Below, in pieces: positions 36,149 to 48,289 of a stretch of DNA of 64,000 nt. The stretch is taken from positions 86,097,256-86,161,255 of the forward strand of contig OZ018333.1 in assembly GCA_963969495.1 (NCBI GenBank), read 5' to 3'. The position numbers were made by a program, and so were the translations under genes. The stretch is from Ceratothoa steindachneri (Eukaryota > Arthropoda > Malacostraca > Isopoda > Cymothoidae). The notes beneath the pieces were generated by a model, which was given only the letters and a program-made list of their open reading frames with translations, did no database searches and was not told where the DNA came from. How positions within the stretch are numbered: the stretch's first letter is position 1; the number at the start of each line of letters is the position of its first letter.

Positions 36149-37079
36149 AGAGGGGCGGTCAATAAGTTTTGCGAATCGGTAGGGCAAAACAGAGGAAGAG
36201 GATGGCTGTTTGTGGGGGTGTTAGGACAAGTTATGAAAAATCAGGACCTGCAGCTGCACGCTCCTGCCTCGTCTATTTAAGAAGCAGTAGCTGATCGCAG
36301 ATCGTCAGTCACAAATTTTTCAACAATGTAGAAGGTTGAGCACCGCGCAGTGATCAAATTTTAGACCAAGGAAGGCAAGAATGCAAAAAAGATCCATGAA
36401 CGCATGGTTGCAGTGTACACCAACACCGCCCCTTCCTATGCAACCATTGCTCGCTTGAATAGGGAGTTCCGCCATGGTCCTGAGTCCCTTGAAGTTGACC
36501 CCCGTCCAGGACGCCCATCAGACGTGACCAACGACGACAATGTGGCCCGTGTGGAGAGGATCATCCTCGAAAATCGACGGGTGAAGGTCGAAGAAATCGA
36601 GCGAGAACTTGGAATATCACATGTAAGTGTTATCAACATCATCCACGACAATTTGGCCATGTCCAAGGTCTCTGCCCGTTGGGTCACTAGGAACCTCACG
36701 ACACATGATCGACTTCAACGTCGTCAACGTCCACAAGGCCAGAGTTGCATAAGCTGCACTGTGTGAGTGCGGATTCTAGGAGCTCAACCATCACCCCTAC
36801 AGTCCATATCTGGCCCCTAGCAACTACTTTTTATTCCACCAGCTCAAGGCTACACTGCGTGGACGCCGGTTTAGGGACGATGAACAAGTCCAGCTCAACG
36901 TCCAGGAGTGGATTGAACAGCAGTCGGGAGATTTCTTGTTGTCGGGAATTCGAAGCCTCAAAGACAAGTGGCGCAAGTGCATTGAAGTCGAGGGTAGTTA
37001 TATTGAAAAATAATAAAACACTTTTCCTCATATCTCGTTTCCTTATATCCGAATTGCAAAACTTATTGGCCGCCCCTCG
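36149..37079 (+). mobile_element. Internally deleted mariner transposon
   Basis: Terminal inverted repeats of about 30 bp (GAGGGGCGGTCAATAAGTTT... at 36,150; its complement at 37,046-37,078) are flanked by TA target duplications (36,147-36,148 and 37,080-37,081). The element is 931 bp, compared with about 1.3 kb for an intact mariner. It is dead for transposase but keeps both ends, so it could have been mobilised in trans. It lies in the long intron of the zinc-finger gene, antisense to it. Confidence 0.92.
36326..37013 (+). pseudogene. Mariner transposase, internally deleted
   Basis: The N-terminal helix-turn-helix region is readable: VEHRAVIKF, then a TAG, TKEGKNAKKIHERM, YATIARLNREFRHG and DPRPGRPSD. 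It continues to about residue 130 (WVTRNLTTHDRLQRR). The sequence then jumps to HKARVA...ELNHHPYSPYLAPSNYFLF and the C-terminus ending SYIEK. The deletion removes the first two catalytic Asp residues of the DD34D triad. The third, in YSPDLAPS, is Tyr here, so all three are missing. Stops at codon 2 and within IKF*TKE also disable it. Confidence 0.9.
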
Positions 37080-37081
37080 TA

Positions 37082-37312
37082 TGTTGGTGAGGACCAATAG
37101 GGTGGACATATTGATGGAAGAGAGGGCACGACACGGACACCCACACACGAGATATGGTCACCTATTCTGTGTCCTACAGGTTTGGCCAGAGTGTAGCCTA
37201 CCAGAGAGCGCTGGTGAGGGAAATGCAAGAGGGAGTGAGTCGTATGGCCAAATAGTGGCAGCAGTAGCATCTCGGGGGCAGTGGCATAATGCCTTCATAC
37301 AGTAGCGATAAC
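37082..37312. other. Intron sequence between mariner and LINE G
   Basis: No element or exon was recognised. An open plus-strand frame crosses it but has no motif. Confidence 0.45.
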
Positions 37313-37340
37313 TTTTTAGAGGGAGGGGAGGAACCCATCT

Positions 37341-37369
37341 TGCGACTGTCTGCTTGGGCATAAGTCGCC
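37341..37369 (-). other. 3'-terminal stem-loop, LINE copy G
   Basis: On the element strand GGCGACT ... AGTCGCA: six of seven arm bases pair, with the loop TATGCCCAAGCAGAC. It sits about 25 bases before the poly(A). Confidence 0.7.
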
Positions 37370-37450
37370 GTACAAGACACAGTCTACTACTAGGCTATGT
37401 TAAGAAACAAATAATAAAAACAAAACAAATAACGCTAAAAAGGACAAAAG

Positions 37451-40190
37451 CTAAAAAAAAAGGGCAAAAAGGCAAGGATGAGCGCTCCGGCGTCGGGGGT
37501 ATGCCCGCCTCTCCCTCGGGGCAGGAACATCCAATCTACGAAACACAACAGCAGTCAAAAAGTCGTAAAGTCCACAAATAAGTGTGCACGAATCGGTCCT
37601 GAGTACAAGGGACAAGCGGTAGCGACCCCGCTCATCCAGGTACCGTGAACGAAGATCATCCAAACTGGGGCATTCAACGAGAATGTGCCGAACAGACTCG
37701 GGGACAACGCAGTCTTCACAGTAGGGCGCAGGAAGCCTACTCCAGAAAATGGTGGTACGTCCTGCGAGTGTGTCCAACTCTGAGATGACAGAAAGCAACC
37801 TGAAGCCGGCGCAGCATTGGGGGGTAGGTCTATGGGAACAGTCGTGGCGCAATAGCAGGCAACTTTAGGTTTCCCTCGACCGTCTCCCATCTTCTTTGAC
37901 AAACAGCCCGAAGAGTTGCCCGTATTCCTGCCATGTAATCAGCGTAAGGAAGAGCAAAACGCTGGTCTAGGCGCCCTATCCTCGCGGACTCTTTGGCTCA
38001 ATCATCGACGCGCTCATTTCCCGCAATTCCCACTTATCCAGGAAGCCAGCAGAAGATAATATCGACATCCGGTCGGCTCGCCAAAACCGTGACGTCACGG
38101 ATATCGCGAACTAGGGGATGCGGAGATTTCAATGCCCCGAGAGCACTCAGGGCGCTTTGTGAGTCGCTGTAAATCATAATCCGGTTTCCGAACCTGGCAT
38201 GTCGAGTAATCTCCCATACCGAGAGGTGTATTGCAACCAGCTCGGCCGTGAAGACAGAGGCAGCGTCTGGCAGAGCCGCTCAGACTTCAAACAGAGGGGA
38301 TACGGTGTGGAAACTGACCCTCTTGGGACTTGGACCCATCTGTATACACTGGTACGGTTCCAGCGTGACACAAAATGTGCTCCAAAAATTCAGAACGTAA
38401 TACTCCCGGCGCTGTAAAGCTTTGGGAGCAGAGACGTAGCGACAAATGGTTAAAGGTGGTAGCCTCCAGGGTGGCATCCTGGGCAACACCAGGGGCACCA
38501 CCGGCCCGACAGGTATACCTAGCTGTTGAAGGAGTTTCTTGGCCCTAAACCCGAAGGGTTAGGGTATGACTGGCGTCTCTCGGTGGCATAGACACGGTCG
38601 AGATCAGCTGCGAATGCAGTGAGAGCTGTTGGCGACTGAGGGAGGTGTCGGGCGAGCGTTTGCAGGTGAATAATGCACTGTGCATGGCGCAGAGCGAGTA
38701 GCATCTCCTCAGCATATACAAGTAGGCTCTCAATGGGGAAGTGCGGAAAGCACCAGTCGCCAGGCGTAGGCGGTGTGGTGGATTGAATCCACCTTCCGCA
38801 ATACACGCTCGGATGCGGATGGATAAAACACGCATCCGTAGTCGGGCTTGGAACGAAAAAAAAAAAGATCGATACAAAGGTAAGGTAGTAGCGAGCGCCT
38901 CAGGCGCTGAACGTCACGGGAAGAAGAATGTCCCTGGGGCGCGTACTAGATACCCTAAAGTTGACCAATATGAGCCTCCCAGGTGAGGTTTCAGTCAAAT
39001 ATATGACCAATGAAACGGTGAGTCTGCCCACTTCAGGCGCACACCATTTAGAAACAATTCTGGGTTAGGGTGAAGCTGCGGATTGCGGCAGAGATGCACC
39101 ACCTTAGTCCAAGCCAAGGAAAACGGAAGCCAATGCGCTTCAGCATAGCAAGAGACATGGTTCAATGCCTATTAGAGTCGACGCTCCAGAGTTATCATCT
39201 AGGCCGTGAAAAAAGAAATGGAAAGGTAGTCCACGTAGAGCGTAGCTAGAAAATCTTACGGCAGCACATAGATGATGCCGTTAATACTCAGGGCAAAGAG
39301 TGCGACACTGAGAACACTTCGCTGCGGGACACCATCCTTCTGATCCACTGGGCCGGAGAAGGCTCCACCCCCATATGTGGAATCAACGATCTCGGCATGC
39401 AAAACGGCCAGATGTTCTAGGAATAGTAGTTAGGCCCACGGCAATGAGATTACCGGAGAACTCAACGGCCTCATCTAGAGACCTAAACTCCTCGACTGAA
39501 AGAGAGAAATCAGTCATTTCCTGATATGCGGAGCACTGCACCCGCACCAAGCACCAGCGGGGCGGGCTCTCGGTCGTCAGCGGCCCAGAAAATAAAGGGA
39601 AAATTGATCACTACATGGAGGTCATCAACCAACCACCAACCAAAATCAGGCTGTGTATCCGGAGAGCACAAAGATAGATCAAGGCAGGGAAATGAAGCGG
39701 TTCTAGGGAGTGATGCGTAAACTCATCAACATTTAGGACACCCATCTCAAGCTCGTCGATCAGGTAGGCAAGGACTAGACCCTTGGTATTAATCGAGTAG
39801 TCTCCCCAGAGGGAGTGTCTACCGTTCAGATCCCCGAGCAAGAGAAAGGGACTCGGCAACCATGCCACGACGCGACGGAAGTCAGTTGAAAGTGGAATGT
39901 ACGCGGTAATAACAGTAAAGTCCAGGTGGAGCTGCACAGCTACTGCCTGAAATGAAGTATCAAAAGCGAAGAGAAGAACGGAGATATCATGTCAGGTGTA
40001 AATCAGGCATCCACCCACCTAGCCTTTATCCCATGGTGGTGGGGTCACAAAACTCTTATACCGTGGGTAAAAGGGGGTTATGGATCACGCACCCAGCATG
40101 TTATCATGAAAAAAGATAGCTAACGGGGAACTGGAGGTTTGGAGTGTGGGCAGCTCTTGGCAGTTGGCCTGGAGTTCTGGAAATTCCATT
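37451..40190 (-). pseudogene. ORF2 of LINE copy G
   Basis: Endonuclease: LLLGDLNGRHSLWGDYSIN (about 39,840) and VDEFTHH. RT: LATLYVDYLSISF near 39,250, where the catalytic YVDD has become YVDY, with an in-frame TAA four codons upstream. RNase H region: SDSQSALSALGALKSP-like text near 38,160. The C-terminal zinc-like motif CEDCVVPESVRHILVECPSL is at about 37,730. There are several frameshifts and a shortened RT, so it is inactive. Confidence 0.8.
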
Positions 40191-40369
40191 GAAGGGTTAT
40201 GCCCTCCAGGCCTAGATTAAAGATGCGGCGGGGGCCCTCTTCGAAGAAAAGACCCTCACGGGAATGGCCTTACGCTTCTTGGAGGCAGAACTCTGGGCGC
40301 TGTAAGCGGGACAATGCGCTTAAGGCGCTATCACCTCCAATGAATTATCGGGGGAGGTTGGGCTCGCCA

Positions 40370-41693
40370 TGCGTCATTTCCTCCCTCCCTCCACCTCGAA
40401 ACTTAGACGAGGGTGGAAGATTGACCTTCTCCGAGACCCCAGCCTACAACTGGTTCCGGGTGAAGCTCCTTTAGCGGGGTCCTTTCGGGGGGCAGCTTTA
40501 GGAACCCAGGAACATGGCCTCACGACCGAGTCTTTTTTCTTTTTGTTAGGAGAGGAGGGTGGGGAAAGTACCCACTTCTCCCCTCCACCAACAGGAGCCC
40601 CTAGGCCAGATGAACAGGCCACAGTAAGATCCTTCTCTGGAATGGAGTTGTTGGCTGTCAAAGGGGCACCAGCTGGGGCAGAAGATCCCTCCTCTCCTTG
40701 TAAGGCCTCGGGGGCCCGAGCCGTCTGAGGAGGACCTTCCATAGGGGCGGACTCATGTTCAGTGCTTGGCACTGAACTCAATATTCGCTACCTTTGCAGT
40801 CGAATATTGAGTTCGACTCCAAAGAAGAGGGTAAGGAGGAGCCACTTACACCCTTTGGCATAGGAGAGGAGTAAGCCTCCTATCCGGTAAGAGAAGTTTG
40901 GAAACTCTCCTGAGATAGTGCAGGGGAGGGAACTTCTTTTCCTACTGTGGAGCTACCCAAGGACGGCTCCGTCATCACACGTTCGACGGCACCATGGTCA
41001 GCCAGCTCTAAGGTGATATTATGTATGGAGTAGTTCATGAGTTCCTTCGTGCAAACTACTCCTTTCACTTAGTTCATGTTAAAGTGAGGCGCCACACTGA
41101 CTGAGAAGACATTAAGTGTCCGAAGGTCACTAATCATGGCCACCTGAGAGGGATCCGGCGCATTCACCAGAAGGTTTCCGTCCCAGAGAAACTGGTCACC
41201 TTCGCCCCTCTACCAATCAAGCTAACTAATGCTCTCCTCTGATAGATCATGTTGCCCTTGGCCTTTTGCTTCCATTGATATGTGAACCAGCCCTTGTGAT
41301 CTCTACGCCAGTTCTGCCTTTTCTGAATGTTTTGATTAGAAAACTGAGGTTTCTTGATGGCGGCTCTTCCATGATATCCGGCGTTATTGAGCTCAAGGCT
41401 AACAGCTTTGATCAAAACTAGGCTAGTGAGATGATTCAACTCTGCAGTCACAATGCCTTTCAACACTCGTTGGTCTTTTTCAGCGAGCTTCGAAATCTGC
41501 CGGAATTACCCTTCATGCTGGAGGTTTTGCCCTGCTTCTTGAATTCTGTCATGGTCCTTGAGATGATAGCTCTCGAAAAAACAAGGAGTTTAGCTGGGGG
41601 GGTGGGTGGCCATTTCGCCTTATGGGAAACGATCACGCTGGGGTGGGGGGTGGGGGGAGAATGAGTGAATAGTGCCGAAAATAAATGCTGCAA
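40370..41693 (-). pseudogene. ORF1 (gag) of LINE copy G
   Basis: It aligns with copy E gag: IGRGAKVTSFSG matches IGREPKVTRFLDG, and NYSIHNITLELADHGAVERV matches the E segment before the knuckles. The zinc knuckles are missing; instead the sequence passes into the linker (VPSTEHESAPMEGPPQTAR... then VPKAAPRKDPAKGAS). There are many stops and frame changes. Confidence 0.7.
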
Positions 41694-41879
41694 AGCCCAA
41701 ACGGACTAGCCCACAGCCAAATTCAAGGACGGGAAATTTGCAGGAAAATTCTCACTAAAAATATGGACATTTGGAGAATATACAAAAATATAGCTAGGAA
41801 ATTAAAATCAATAGAATGGAAGTACAGGAATTTAAAACCATCAAGGGGTGCAAAAGGATATAAAAAATAAACTAATGAG

Positions 41880-44335
41880 AACTCGACAAAGGATAAAAAC
41901 ATAGACTATAGATGGATCAACAATAGACACAAGAACAGGGAATATAAAATCATGAAACAATATATTAAATTTTGGCTAAAAGATTAGATTCTTCTAAAAA
42001 GTTAAAAATTTTATTCACACTAAAAGAGACACGAGTCTCGAACAAGATGCCCCTCCGAACCTGTTGGGGGGCCATCTGCCCAGTAATGAAAGGGAAGACC
42101 CTCCTCCCAGGATTTCTCAGAAGGGGACACTCGGCAAAGATGTGACCGAGGGACAGCTGCACCCCGCACAGGATGCACAAAGGTGGGGGCTGCCCATTCA
42201 TCAAGTGCCCATGAGTGAGGCACAAAATAACCTCCAGTCTAAGTGGTCTCATGATACGTGGCCATGGGAGGACTGAAGGTTTTATGGAATGGAGCTTGGT
42301 GGGAGGTAGCTCATCCCACATCTTCTGCCATAAGCCGACTACATATTCAGTGATGAGAGGATAGACATCACGAAGTGGGACTGGGGCTGATGGGGGTGTC
42401 CCAATGATGCCGCCTCCTTGGCCGCAGCATCCGCCCTTTCATTACCTGGAATGCCCACGTGACTGGGTACCCAGCAAAAGGAAATCTTATGAATATATAG
42501 TATTGAAAACGGAATAACAGAAAACTCCCTTAGACGTACTGTGTGCTCGGCCACGCGCAGAGCAAAGAGGCGAGCCAGGGATGGAAATCTATCACATGAG
42601 GCCACTGTTATCAAATTGAACGTGCACTCATATACTGGCGACCATGGGAATTGCTCAAGTCTAAAACGATGTTTGAGGTTAGACTTGAGCCTGTTAAAAG
42701 GAAGAGGAAGAGCCCCGTTCTCTGCATAGAGACTCCACACAGGGGAGGACTTGAAGGCTCCAGAAGTCAGGCGCACACCCTGGTTACGCACAGTATTTAA
42801 TTTTTCAAGAATGGACGACGAGGCAGAGGAGTACACCTGTGACCCATAGTCCAGCTTTGACTGGACCAATGCTGAATACAAAAGCCACAGGGTACGTCAA
42901 TCACTTCCCCAAGAAGTGTGTGACAGTAATTTCATTATGTCCAATCTCTCCAGACAAGACCTTTTCAAGGCGTCCAAATGAGGCTTCCAAGAAAACCTCG
43001 AATCAAAGATCACCCTTAGAAATCTGAAATGTGGCTCAAATGTGACAGGGACACCATAGAGTGGCAAATGGGCAGGGTCCCATGTCACCGATCTATGATT
43101 GTAAAAGTGGACAGCCTTGGTCTTTACTGCGTAAAAGCGGAAGCCCTTGGAAGAAGCATTATCAGCTATGGTATTTATAACCCGCTGTAGCTTACGGATG
43201 ACCAATGGAAGTCTAGGCGATGAACAGATAAGCGCTAAGTCATCCATATCTAGAGTTGAGGAAATCTCAGCTGGGAGATTTGCGATAATGCTTTTGATGG
43301 CCACAGAGAAGCAGGTGACACTTCCATGTGGCACACTCTCAACTTGCTCTATGGGCTTTGATACGCCATTTCCAACTTTTACACGTAGCATGCGCCGCAT
43401 GAGGAATTGCTCGACAAACTTGGGGAGAAAACCCTGCAGGTCCCAATCATGGAGTTGCTTAAGGATACTACACCTCCAAGTGGTATCATATGCTTTCTCA
43501 ATATCAAAGAAAACAGCAACAGAATGCTGCCTCTTTGAAAGAGCATCTCTTATATAAGACTCCATTCTAACAAGCAGGTCGATGGTAGTTTTATTCTGAA
43601 ACCTGATTGAGAAGGAGATATAAGATGGTTTGTCTCCAAAAAACAGGCGAGTCTTGTATTTATCATCCTCTCAAACAATTTACATGGACAACTAGTAAGG
43701 GCAATGGGGAAGTAATGGGTGGGTTCCGTATCATCCTTTCATGGTTTTCGGAAAGGTAAAACCACAGCCTCCCTCCACACGAAGGGAAGCAGCCCCTAAT
43801 CCAGATGAAGTTATAGATGTCCAGCAAATGTGAGAGGAGGGATGGATGCATATTCCTAATCATATCATAGAAAATTTCATGAGAACCTGGTGCAGTGGAT
43901 CCACAGTGCTTTAGTGCATTATGGAGCTCATGGATAGAAAAGAGCCGGTTATAAGGCTCATTATCTATGTTAGGCTCCATAAAGTTGATAGGATGCTGCT
44001 CCTGTTGGAGCCTAAAGCGCTGGAATTGGATGGAGTAGTTATATGGGCTTGAAATATTAGCAAACGATCTGGCCAAGACATTGGAAGTATGGGACAAGTC
44101 TCACAACAGTTCTCCGGCCTGAACAATGTTGGGAGCTGTAAGGCCATTGGATTTCCCCAATAGCTTCTTGACCCTCTTCCAGATTTTGTCTACAGGGGTC
44201 TCCCAACATATCGACGCAATGTAACTATCCAACGATGTCTTTCGACGTCGTCGAAGGGTGGGGCGCCGTGCTGCCCTTGTTCGTACTTTACCATTGAGGC
44301 ACAGATGGTAACGTCGGCAAGCCTGTTTACATTCA
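41880..44335 (-). mobile_element. I-clade LINE copy F, 3' part (split by copy E)
   Basis: The downstream half of a LINE whose upstream half lies at 51,206-52,230. It starts inside ORF2 directly at the insertion point of copy E and runs through RT, thumb, RNase H remnant and C-terminal Cys/His motif. Its RT and thumb are clearly diverged from E, G, H and I, so it is an older subfamily. No poly(A) or shared 3' stem-loop was found at its 3' side. Confidence 0.85.
41965..44335 (-). pseudogene. ORF2 of LINE copy F, RT to C-terminus
   Basis: It starts in the endonuclease-RT linker (RRYHLCLNGKVRTRAARRPT, then YIASICWETPVDKIWKRVKK). RT: AVFFDIEKAYDTTWRCSIL (about 43,510), HGSVTCFSVAIKSI (about 43,320) and a catalytic DMDD (about 43,255). 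Thumb: QSKLDYGSQVYSSASSSIL. The RNase H core (Asp-Glu-Asp part) is absent: the frame passes from the thumb straight to FCWVPSHVGIPGNERADAAAK. The last part reads CILCGVQLSLGHIFAECPLL, a zinc-like motif. Two or more frame breaks. Confidence 0.85.
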
Positions 44336-44349
44336 GTGACAACTCTCGA
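44336..44349. repeat. Target-site duplication, left copy (element E)
   Basis: GTGACAACTCTCGA, repeated exactly at 51,192-51,205. It sits next to the poly(A) end of element E. Confidence 0.92.
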
Positions 44350-44373
44350 TTTTTTTTTTTATAGAACCCATCT

Positions 44374-44402
44374 GGCAACTGCTCACTTGGGCATAAGTCG
44401 CC
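44374..44402 (-). other. 3'-terminal stem-loop, LINE copy E
   Basis: Element strand GGCGACT ... AGTTGCC: all seven positions pair when one G-U is allowed. The loop is TATGCCCAAGTGAGC. It sits about 14 bases before the poly(A). Confidence 0.75.
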
Positions 44403-44574
44403 GGAAACACGACAGCCTAGAACTAGGCTACTTTAAAATAAAAATATGAAAACATAACAATGATAAAAATGTGAAAAACTTAACAATTAGGAAGCAATCT
44501 CCGGCAGCGGGGGGAGGTCCCCTCACCCCGGTGTAGGAGCCTGCAACCCACAAAGAAAAAAAATTAGAACCTTC

Positions 44575-47500
44575 TTAAATAAAGAGGAGAAGCCCGGCCT
44601 GCCCCCAAAAGTCAACAAGTCCACAAGTCAATGTGCACGAACTCGTCCCGAGTACAAGGGACTGGCGGTAGCAACCCCGCCCATCCCGGTACCGGAACAG
44701 GTATCGTGCGCGAAAATCACCCAGACTAGGAAATTCGAAAAAATGTGGCGAACAGTCTGGGGGACGACGCAGTCGTCGCATTAGGGCGCTGGCGAGCGCT
44801 CCATCAGATAGCGATGCGTCACACGAGTGTGCCCGATTCGGAGACAACAGAAAGCGACCTGAAGCCGTCGCGGCATTGGGGGATAGGTCCATGGGAACAG
44901 TCGCGGCGCAATGGCACGCAACTTTAAGTTCCCTTCGACCGTCTCCAATTTCTTTGCCAAGCAGTCCGAAGAGCTGCCCGAATTCCTGCCATGTAGTCGG
45001 TGTGAGGAAGAGTGAAACGCTGGTCCGGTCGCAGAGTCCTCGCGGACTCTTTGGCGCCCTCATTCCCCACAATTCCTACATGTCCAGGAACCTAGCAGAA
45101 GATAATCTCGACCTCCGCCTGGCTCGCCAAAACCGTGGCGTCACGGATATCGAGAACAGGGGATGCGGAGATTCAAATGCCCAGAGAGCACTCAGGGCAC
45201 TTTGTGAGTCGCTATAGATCACAATCCGGTCTCCGAACCGGGCACGGCGGGTAATCTCCCGTACCGAGTGGTGTATTGCCACCAGTTCGGCCGTGAAGAC
45301 AGACGCAGCGCCTGGCAGAGCCCCGCGTTTTTCAAACAGAGGGGATACGGCGTGAAGCCGCCCCCTTTTGGGACCTGGAGTCATCCGTATACACTGGCAC
45401 GGTTCCAGGGGCAGCGAGGTGTGCTCCAAAAAGGTCGAACGCAATACTCCCGGCGAGGTACAAGCTTTTGGAGCAGAGGCGTGGCGACAAATAGCCAAAT
45501 GTAAGACCCTCCAGGGTGGCATCCTGGGCAGAACCAGGAAAGCCACCGGCCCGAGAGCTATATCTAGCTCTCGAAAGAGTTTCCTGGCCCTAAACCGCAA
45601 GGGCTTAGGGTATGACTGGCGTCTCTCGGCGGCATAGGCACCGTCGAGATACGCTGTGGATGCAGTGAGCGCTGTTGGCAACTGAGGGAGGCACCAGGCT
45701 CGCGCGTACAGGGGAGTGATGCACTGCACGCGACGCAGAGCAAGTGGCATCTCCCCAGCATCGACTAACAGGTTCTCAATAAGGAAAGAGCGAAAGGCAC
45801 CGGTCGCAAGGCGAAGGGCGGTGTGGTGGATCGAATCCACCTTCCGCAATAAACGCTCGGCTGCGGATGCATAAAACTCGCAAACGTAGTCGAGCTTCGA
45901 ACGAACAAAGGATCGATAAAAAAAGAAGGGCAGTAGCTCTATCAGCGCCCCAAGCGCTGAACGCCAAGGAACGGAGAATATCCAGGGCGCGGGTACAAGA
46001 GACCCTAAGGCTGCGAATATGGGCCTCCCAGGTGAGGCGTTGGTCGAATACAAGACCAAGGAAACGGTGCGACTCAACCACATCCAGGCGCACCCCATTA
46101 AGAAACAAATCTGGGTCGAGGTGAAGCCGTGGATGGCGGCAGAAGTGCACCACCTTAGTCTTGGCCAAAGAAAACCGAAATCTGTGCACTTTGGCATAGC
46201 AAGAGACGCGGTTCAATGCCTGTTGGAGTCGACGCTCCAGAGTTGGCATCTGGGCCGCGCCAAAAGAGATCGAAAGGTCGTCCACGTAGAGCGTAGCGAG
46301 AAAATCTTCCGGCAGCACCGAGATGATGCCGTTGATGCTCCTTTGGGCCGGAGAGGGCTCACCCCACCCGTACGCGGAATCGACGATCTCGCAAAAAATT
46401 CAGATATAAACATTGGGAGGCGTCTCCTCGCTCCCATCGTGTGGAGAATCTCCTTGATACCGTATCGCCATGCGGTATCAAAGGCCTTCTCCAGATCGAA
46501 AAACACCGTGGCGTAGTGCTGTCTACAAAGGAAGGCCTCGCAGACGGCATTTTCCAGTCGGAGCAGAGCATCCGACGTGGAGTGGAACTTGCGGAAGCCG
46601 CACTGTGCAGAAGACAGATGGCCTCCGCTGCCCAGGAAAAAGGCTAATCTAACATTTACCAATTTCTCCATTAACTTGCACACGCAAGAGTATAGAGAGA
46701 TTGGGCGGAAACCGGTCGGAGTAGAGTGATCTCTCCCCAGGTTGCAAAAGGCGAGCACAGTAGCGATTCGCCAGGAATCCGGGAGAAGACCCTCCACCCA
46801 GATCCTGTTCAACAAATCTAAGAGAAAGGCGATCATGCCTCGCTCACCCAGGTGGCGAAGCATGGCGTACGGGACTCCGGACCATGGGCGGTGTACGCGC
46901 ACGAAGCAAGAGCGGAGCGCAACTCACTCACAGTAAACCTGTCGTTGAAGGGTTCTCCGCCTCTCGAGGTAAAGTCCAGCCGGCGGCCTTCCACGACATC
47001 ACGACGTGCATTGAATTCTGGCGGGGCAGCATCCCGGCTAGAGAATATGGAAAGAGCGGTCGCGAAGGATTCCGCCACGGACGCGGGCTCCAAAATTGCG
47101 GTCCCATTCTCCTGGAGAACGGGAGGGGGGTCCTGCAAGAACTTACCCCGAATCCTTTTGACTCGCATCCACGCCTCTGATAAAGGGGTTATCCCGTTAA
47201 GTGAAGACACGTATGCCCGCCAAGAAGAGCGGCGGGCGTGCTTCGAAATATACCGCAACCTAGCCCCAGCCCGACGAAATTCAGCGACAGTGAAATCGTT
47301 CGGGCGGCGCTTATAGCGCATGTAGGCATAACGCTTCTGTTTGATGGCCGTGTCGCAATCGGCCGACCACCATGGGAGTGGTCGGCGTGCAGAACGACCA
47401 GAGGTACTAGAAATAGTAGTCAGGCCCACGGCGATGAGGTTGCCGGAGAACTCAACGGCCTCATCTACCGACCTAAACTCCTCGACTGAGATAGAGAAAT

Positions 47501-48240
47501 CAGTCATTTCCTGAAATGCAGGCAACCGCAACCGCGCCCGCGCCAAGCACCACCGAGGTGGGCTCTCAGGCGGCAGTTGCACTGAAAATGATATTTGAAT
47601 GGGAAAGTGATCACTACCATGGAGGTCATCGACCACCCACCAATCAAAATCAGGCTGTGCATCCGAAGAGCACAAAGATAGGTCAAGGCAAGAAAATGAA
47701 GCGGTTCTCGGACAGTGATGCGTAAATTCATCCACGTTTAGGACACCCATCTCAAGCTCTTCGATCAGATCAGCAAGGACTTGTCCCCTGGGATTTATGG
47801 AGTAATCTCCCCAGAGAGGATGCCTGCCGTTCAGATCTCCAAGCAAGAGATAGGGCCTCGGCAACCGTGCCACGACGCGGCGGAAGTCCCCCGCGTCGAA
47901 GTCAGCTGACGTTGGAATGTACGCAGAAATGATAGTATACCTTCTATCCAGGTGCAGCTGCACAGCCACTGCCTGAAGGGAGGTATCTAAAGAGAAAGGA
48001 AGAACGGAGACATCATGCCGGGTGTAAATCGCGCATCCCCCAGCCCGGCCATCCGGCGGGGGTGGAGTCGCAAGACCCTTATACCCAGGGAGGGCGGGCA
48101 GGGGGCACGCACCTAGCATGGTCTCCAGCAAAAAGATAGCTAACGGGGAACGGGACGAGACGAGCCTCCGCAGCTCCTCCCAGTTGGCCTGGAGTCCACG
48201 GAAATTCTATTGAAGGAATATGCCCTCCAGGCCTAGCTCG
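44575..48240 (-). pseudogene. ORF2 (endonuclease-RT-RNase H) of LINE copy E
   Basis: The endonuclease is mostly one frame of 432 codons (48,131-46,833): IYTRHDVSVLPFSLDTSLQ, LLLGDLNGRHPLWGD, GSDHFPIQISF and PWWSADCDTAIKQ. RT: DSWRIATVLAF, GFRPISLYSCVCKLMEKLV, ATVFFDLEKAFDTAWR, catalytic TLYVDDLSISF (about 46,280) and SHRFLGLVFDQRLTWEAHI. Thumb: SKLDYVCEFYASAAERLLRK. RNase H: FTAELVAIHHSV and VIYSDSQSALSAL (about 45,215). The frame shifts near 46,860, between 46,318 and 46,200, and after about 45,080. Close to intact but not translatable as one protein. Confidence 0.9.
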
Positions 48241-48289
48241 GAGAAGACACTGGGGCCCTCCTCGAACAGAAGACCCTAACGGGAATGTC

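Larger units (their letters stand above)
37316..41693 (-). mobile_element. I-clade LINE copy G, rearranged
   Basis: On the element strand it carries gag pieces (41,690-40,960), proline-rich ORF1 linker (40,800-40,370), endonuclease (about 40,190-39,500), a shortened RT (about 39,480-38,880), thumb (38,877-38,519), RNase H (about 38,500-38,000), a C-terminal Cys/His motif (about 37,800-37,650), and the 3' UTR with stem-loop ending at a short A-run (37,313-37,317). The gag precedes the linker that is N-terminal to gag in copy E, so ORF1 is scrambled or chimeric. It lies sense to the zinc-finger gene in its intron. Confidence 0.82.
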
